Of a DNA stretch of 6,528 bases, positions 5,525 to 6,528 are shown piece after piece. The notes beneath the pieces are model-generated. The model searched no databases. It saw only the letters and a program-made list of their open reading frames with translations, and was not told where the DNA came from. This DNA is from an uncultured Methylococcaceae bacterium (GTDB taxonomy: Bacteria > Pseudomonadota > Gammaproteobacteria > Methylococcales > Methylomonadaceae), in the NCBI GenBank assembly GCA_903873045.1, contig CAIQND010000297.1, forward strand, positions 1 through 6,528. Reading direction: 5' to 3'. How positions within the stretch are numbered: the stretch's first letter is position 1; each line of letters opens with the position of its first letter. The position numbers and the translations under genes were made by a program.

Positions 5525-6528
5525 TGCCTGATGCCGCTGGTAAGTGTAGGCTTTGGGTTAGTGGTTTGTTGCTGAGAATAGGCCAATAAAGTGGTGTCCT
5601 TTAGTTGCTTGTCGGCATAACGTCGGCCAAGGGCAACAAGCGATCCGCATACTATAGCGATCAGCAGGACAAAATAGGCGCGGAAAATACTGATACTGTT
5701 ACTTAGATTAGCGAGGATATAGATAATTACTGCGTAAAAAGGCACTAAGGAGTATTTAAGGTCTGGGTTAATCGCTTTCTTAAAGTATTTCAGCATTGCT
5801 AAAAATAGCAGGGTAAATACGCTCATAGCCATGAATCCATACAGAATGCCGGCGGCCAAATAGCCGTTATGGACACCTAGGGGGTGTGGCTTGCTCACGC
5901 CTCTTGCATCTGGCAGCCACTGCATCATGCCGTGTTTAGCCATTAGATCGACGTAAGCAGGATTGGTGTAGCTGCCCATCCCCAGCGGGTAATCCGACAT
6001 GGATTCCCACACTATATTAAATTGCTGGAAGCGCCCTGAAACCGTATCGTCTTTGAGTCGCTCTTCAACAGCGGCGTTACTATTTCCAAATGATTGATAA
6101 ACGCTATAAGAAACAACGACAATAACCGGTAGTATGATTGCCATGGCAATTGCTGCAAAACTAAATTTTTTGCCGCTAAAAAAGGCGAAATAAGTAACCA
6201 GGCAGGCATATAGAATAAGCATATCCATTCTATGAAAAGTAAGTACCACAGATAAGGCCAATAGCAGGGTAATAATAAATTTGCCCCATTTATTCTGATA
6301 GTGAATTAACGTGACGATAATAGCCAATATCTGGAAGTAGCCTTGATCATAATCAGACTGAAAGATTCCGGTAGAGCGAAATTTGTCACCGTAGGCTAAC
6401 AGGAGCTGACCGGTTCTTAAAAACATCGTGTCTGATGTAAATTGAATGATTGCGATAATTGCTGATACCACGCTAAGAAAAATAATGGCTTTAATCAGTG
6501 ACTGAAAAACTTTTTCGGTTATATGGCG
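5521..6528 (-). CDS. O-antigen ligase/polymerase family membrane protein (Wzy/WaaL type), 5' end outside the window
   Basis: This inner-membrane protein would polymerise or ligate lipid-linked glycan in the periplasm. The frame stays open to the right edge, adding 19 codons upstream of the first in-window GTG at 6471. The true start is therefore outside and 335 C-terminal residues are visible. Counting from the edge, helices lie at about 11-30, 63-77, 84-97, 101-118 and 122-145. A large periplasmic loop (146-221) and three more helices (222-301) follow, then a hydrophilic 35-residue tail. RSTGIFQSDYDQGY (51-64), SGRFQQFNIVW (164-174), YPLGMGS (180-186) and GVHNGYLAAGILYGF (218-232) match the O-antigen ligase-related family, in which the His-Asn before a glycine-rich helix and arginines in the loops are functionally important. 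Polymerase and ligase cannot be separated by sequence reading; next to a flippase gene, polymerase is slightly favoured. The gene overlaps the next one by four bases. Confidence 0.85.
   Translation of the reverse strand, partial: RHITEKVFQSLIKAIIFLSVVSAIIAIIQFTSDTMFLRTGQLLLAYGDKFRSTGIFQSDYDQGYFQILAIIVTLIHYQNKWGKFIITLLLALSVVLTFHRMDMLILYACLVTYFAFFSGKKFSFAAIAMAIILPVIVVVSYSVYQSFGNSNAAVEERLKDDTVSGRFQQFNIVWESMSDYPLGMGSYTNPAYVDLMAKHGMMQWLPDARGVSKPHPLGVHNGYLAAGILYGFMAMSVFTLLFLAMLKYFKKAINPDLKYSLVPFYAVIIYILANLSNSISIFRAYFVLLIAIVCGSLVALGRRYADKQLKDTTLLAYSQQQTTNPKPTLTSGIRQ

Noticed and set aside
5214..5531. Plus-strand open frame of 105 codons opposite the flippase start
   Set aside because: It lies entirely antisense to the conserved N-terminal part of the flippase and has no recognisable features.
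1..6528. CRISPR array, tRNA, rRNA, transposase or toxin-antitoxin gene
   Set aside because: I looked for regularly spaced repeats, cloverleaf-like segments, rRNA signatures and small paired genes on both strands and saw none.

Overview
This window is the distal part of a bacterial surface-polysaccharide (O-antigen, capsule or exopolysaccharide) gene cluster. All five recognisable genes lie on the minus strand, so transcription runs from right to left. In transcription order they are: an O-antigen ligase/polymerase-type membrane protein whose 5' end lies beyond the right edge; a Wzx-like oligosaccharide flippase; a family 2 glycosyltransferase; a hexapeptide-repeat acyltransferase; and a two-domain acyltransferase-3/SGNH O-acyltransferase. 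The protein set and the general style of the sequence suggest a Gram-negative proteobacterium, most likely gammaproteobacterial. That is an inference from gene families only. No ribosomal or housekeeping marker is present, so the genus cannot be named.

Layout. 5521-6528 and 4250-5524 overlap by an ATGA stop/start and must be co-transcribed. A 60-base gap leads to the glycosyltransferase (3269-4189), and only 8 bases separate that from the hexapeptide acyltransferase (2691-3260). A 287-base gap (2404-2690) follows. It holds a stem-loop at the acyltransferase stop codon, a roughly 119-base imperfect palindrome with matching ends, and a nested dyad just upstream of the last gene (409-2403). The final 408 bases (1-408) carry no convincing gene. 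They contain a short degenerate copy of the palindromic repeat and a two-unit direct repeat.

Working together: the glycosyltransferase would add a sugar to a lipid-linked oligosaccharide on the cytoplasmic face. The hexapeptide enzyme would probably acylate a sugar or sugar nucleotide in the cytoplasm. The flippase would move the lipid-linked unit across the inner membrane. The Wzy/WaaL-type protein would polymerise or ligate it on the periplasmic side, and the acyltransferase-3/SGNH protein would O-acylate the exported glycan. Sugar specificities, the acyl group and polymerase-versus-ligase identity cannot be read from the sequence.

I see no unprecedented biological system here. The points most worth a second look are the repeat-related sequences on both sides of the last gene, which suggest a modular decoration gene, and the apparent drop in GC content between the flippase/polymerase half and the transferase/acyltransferase half.
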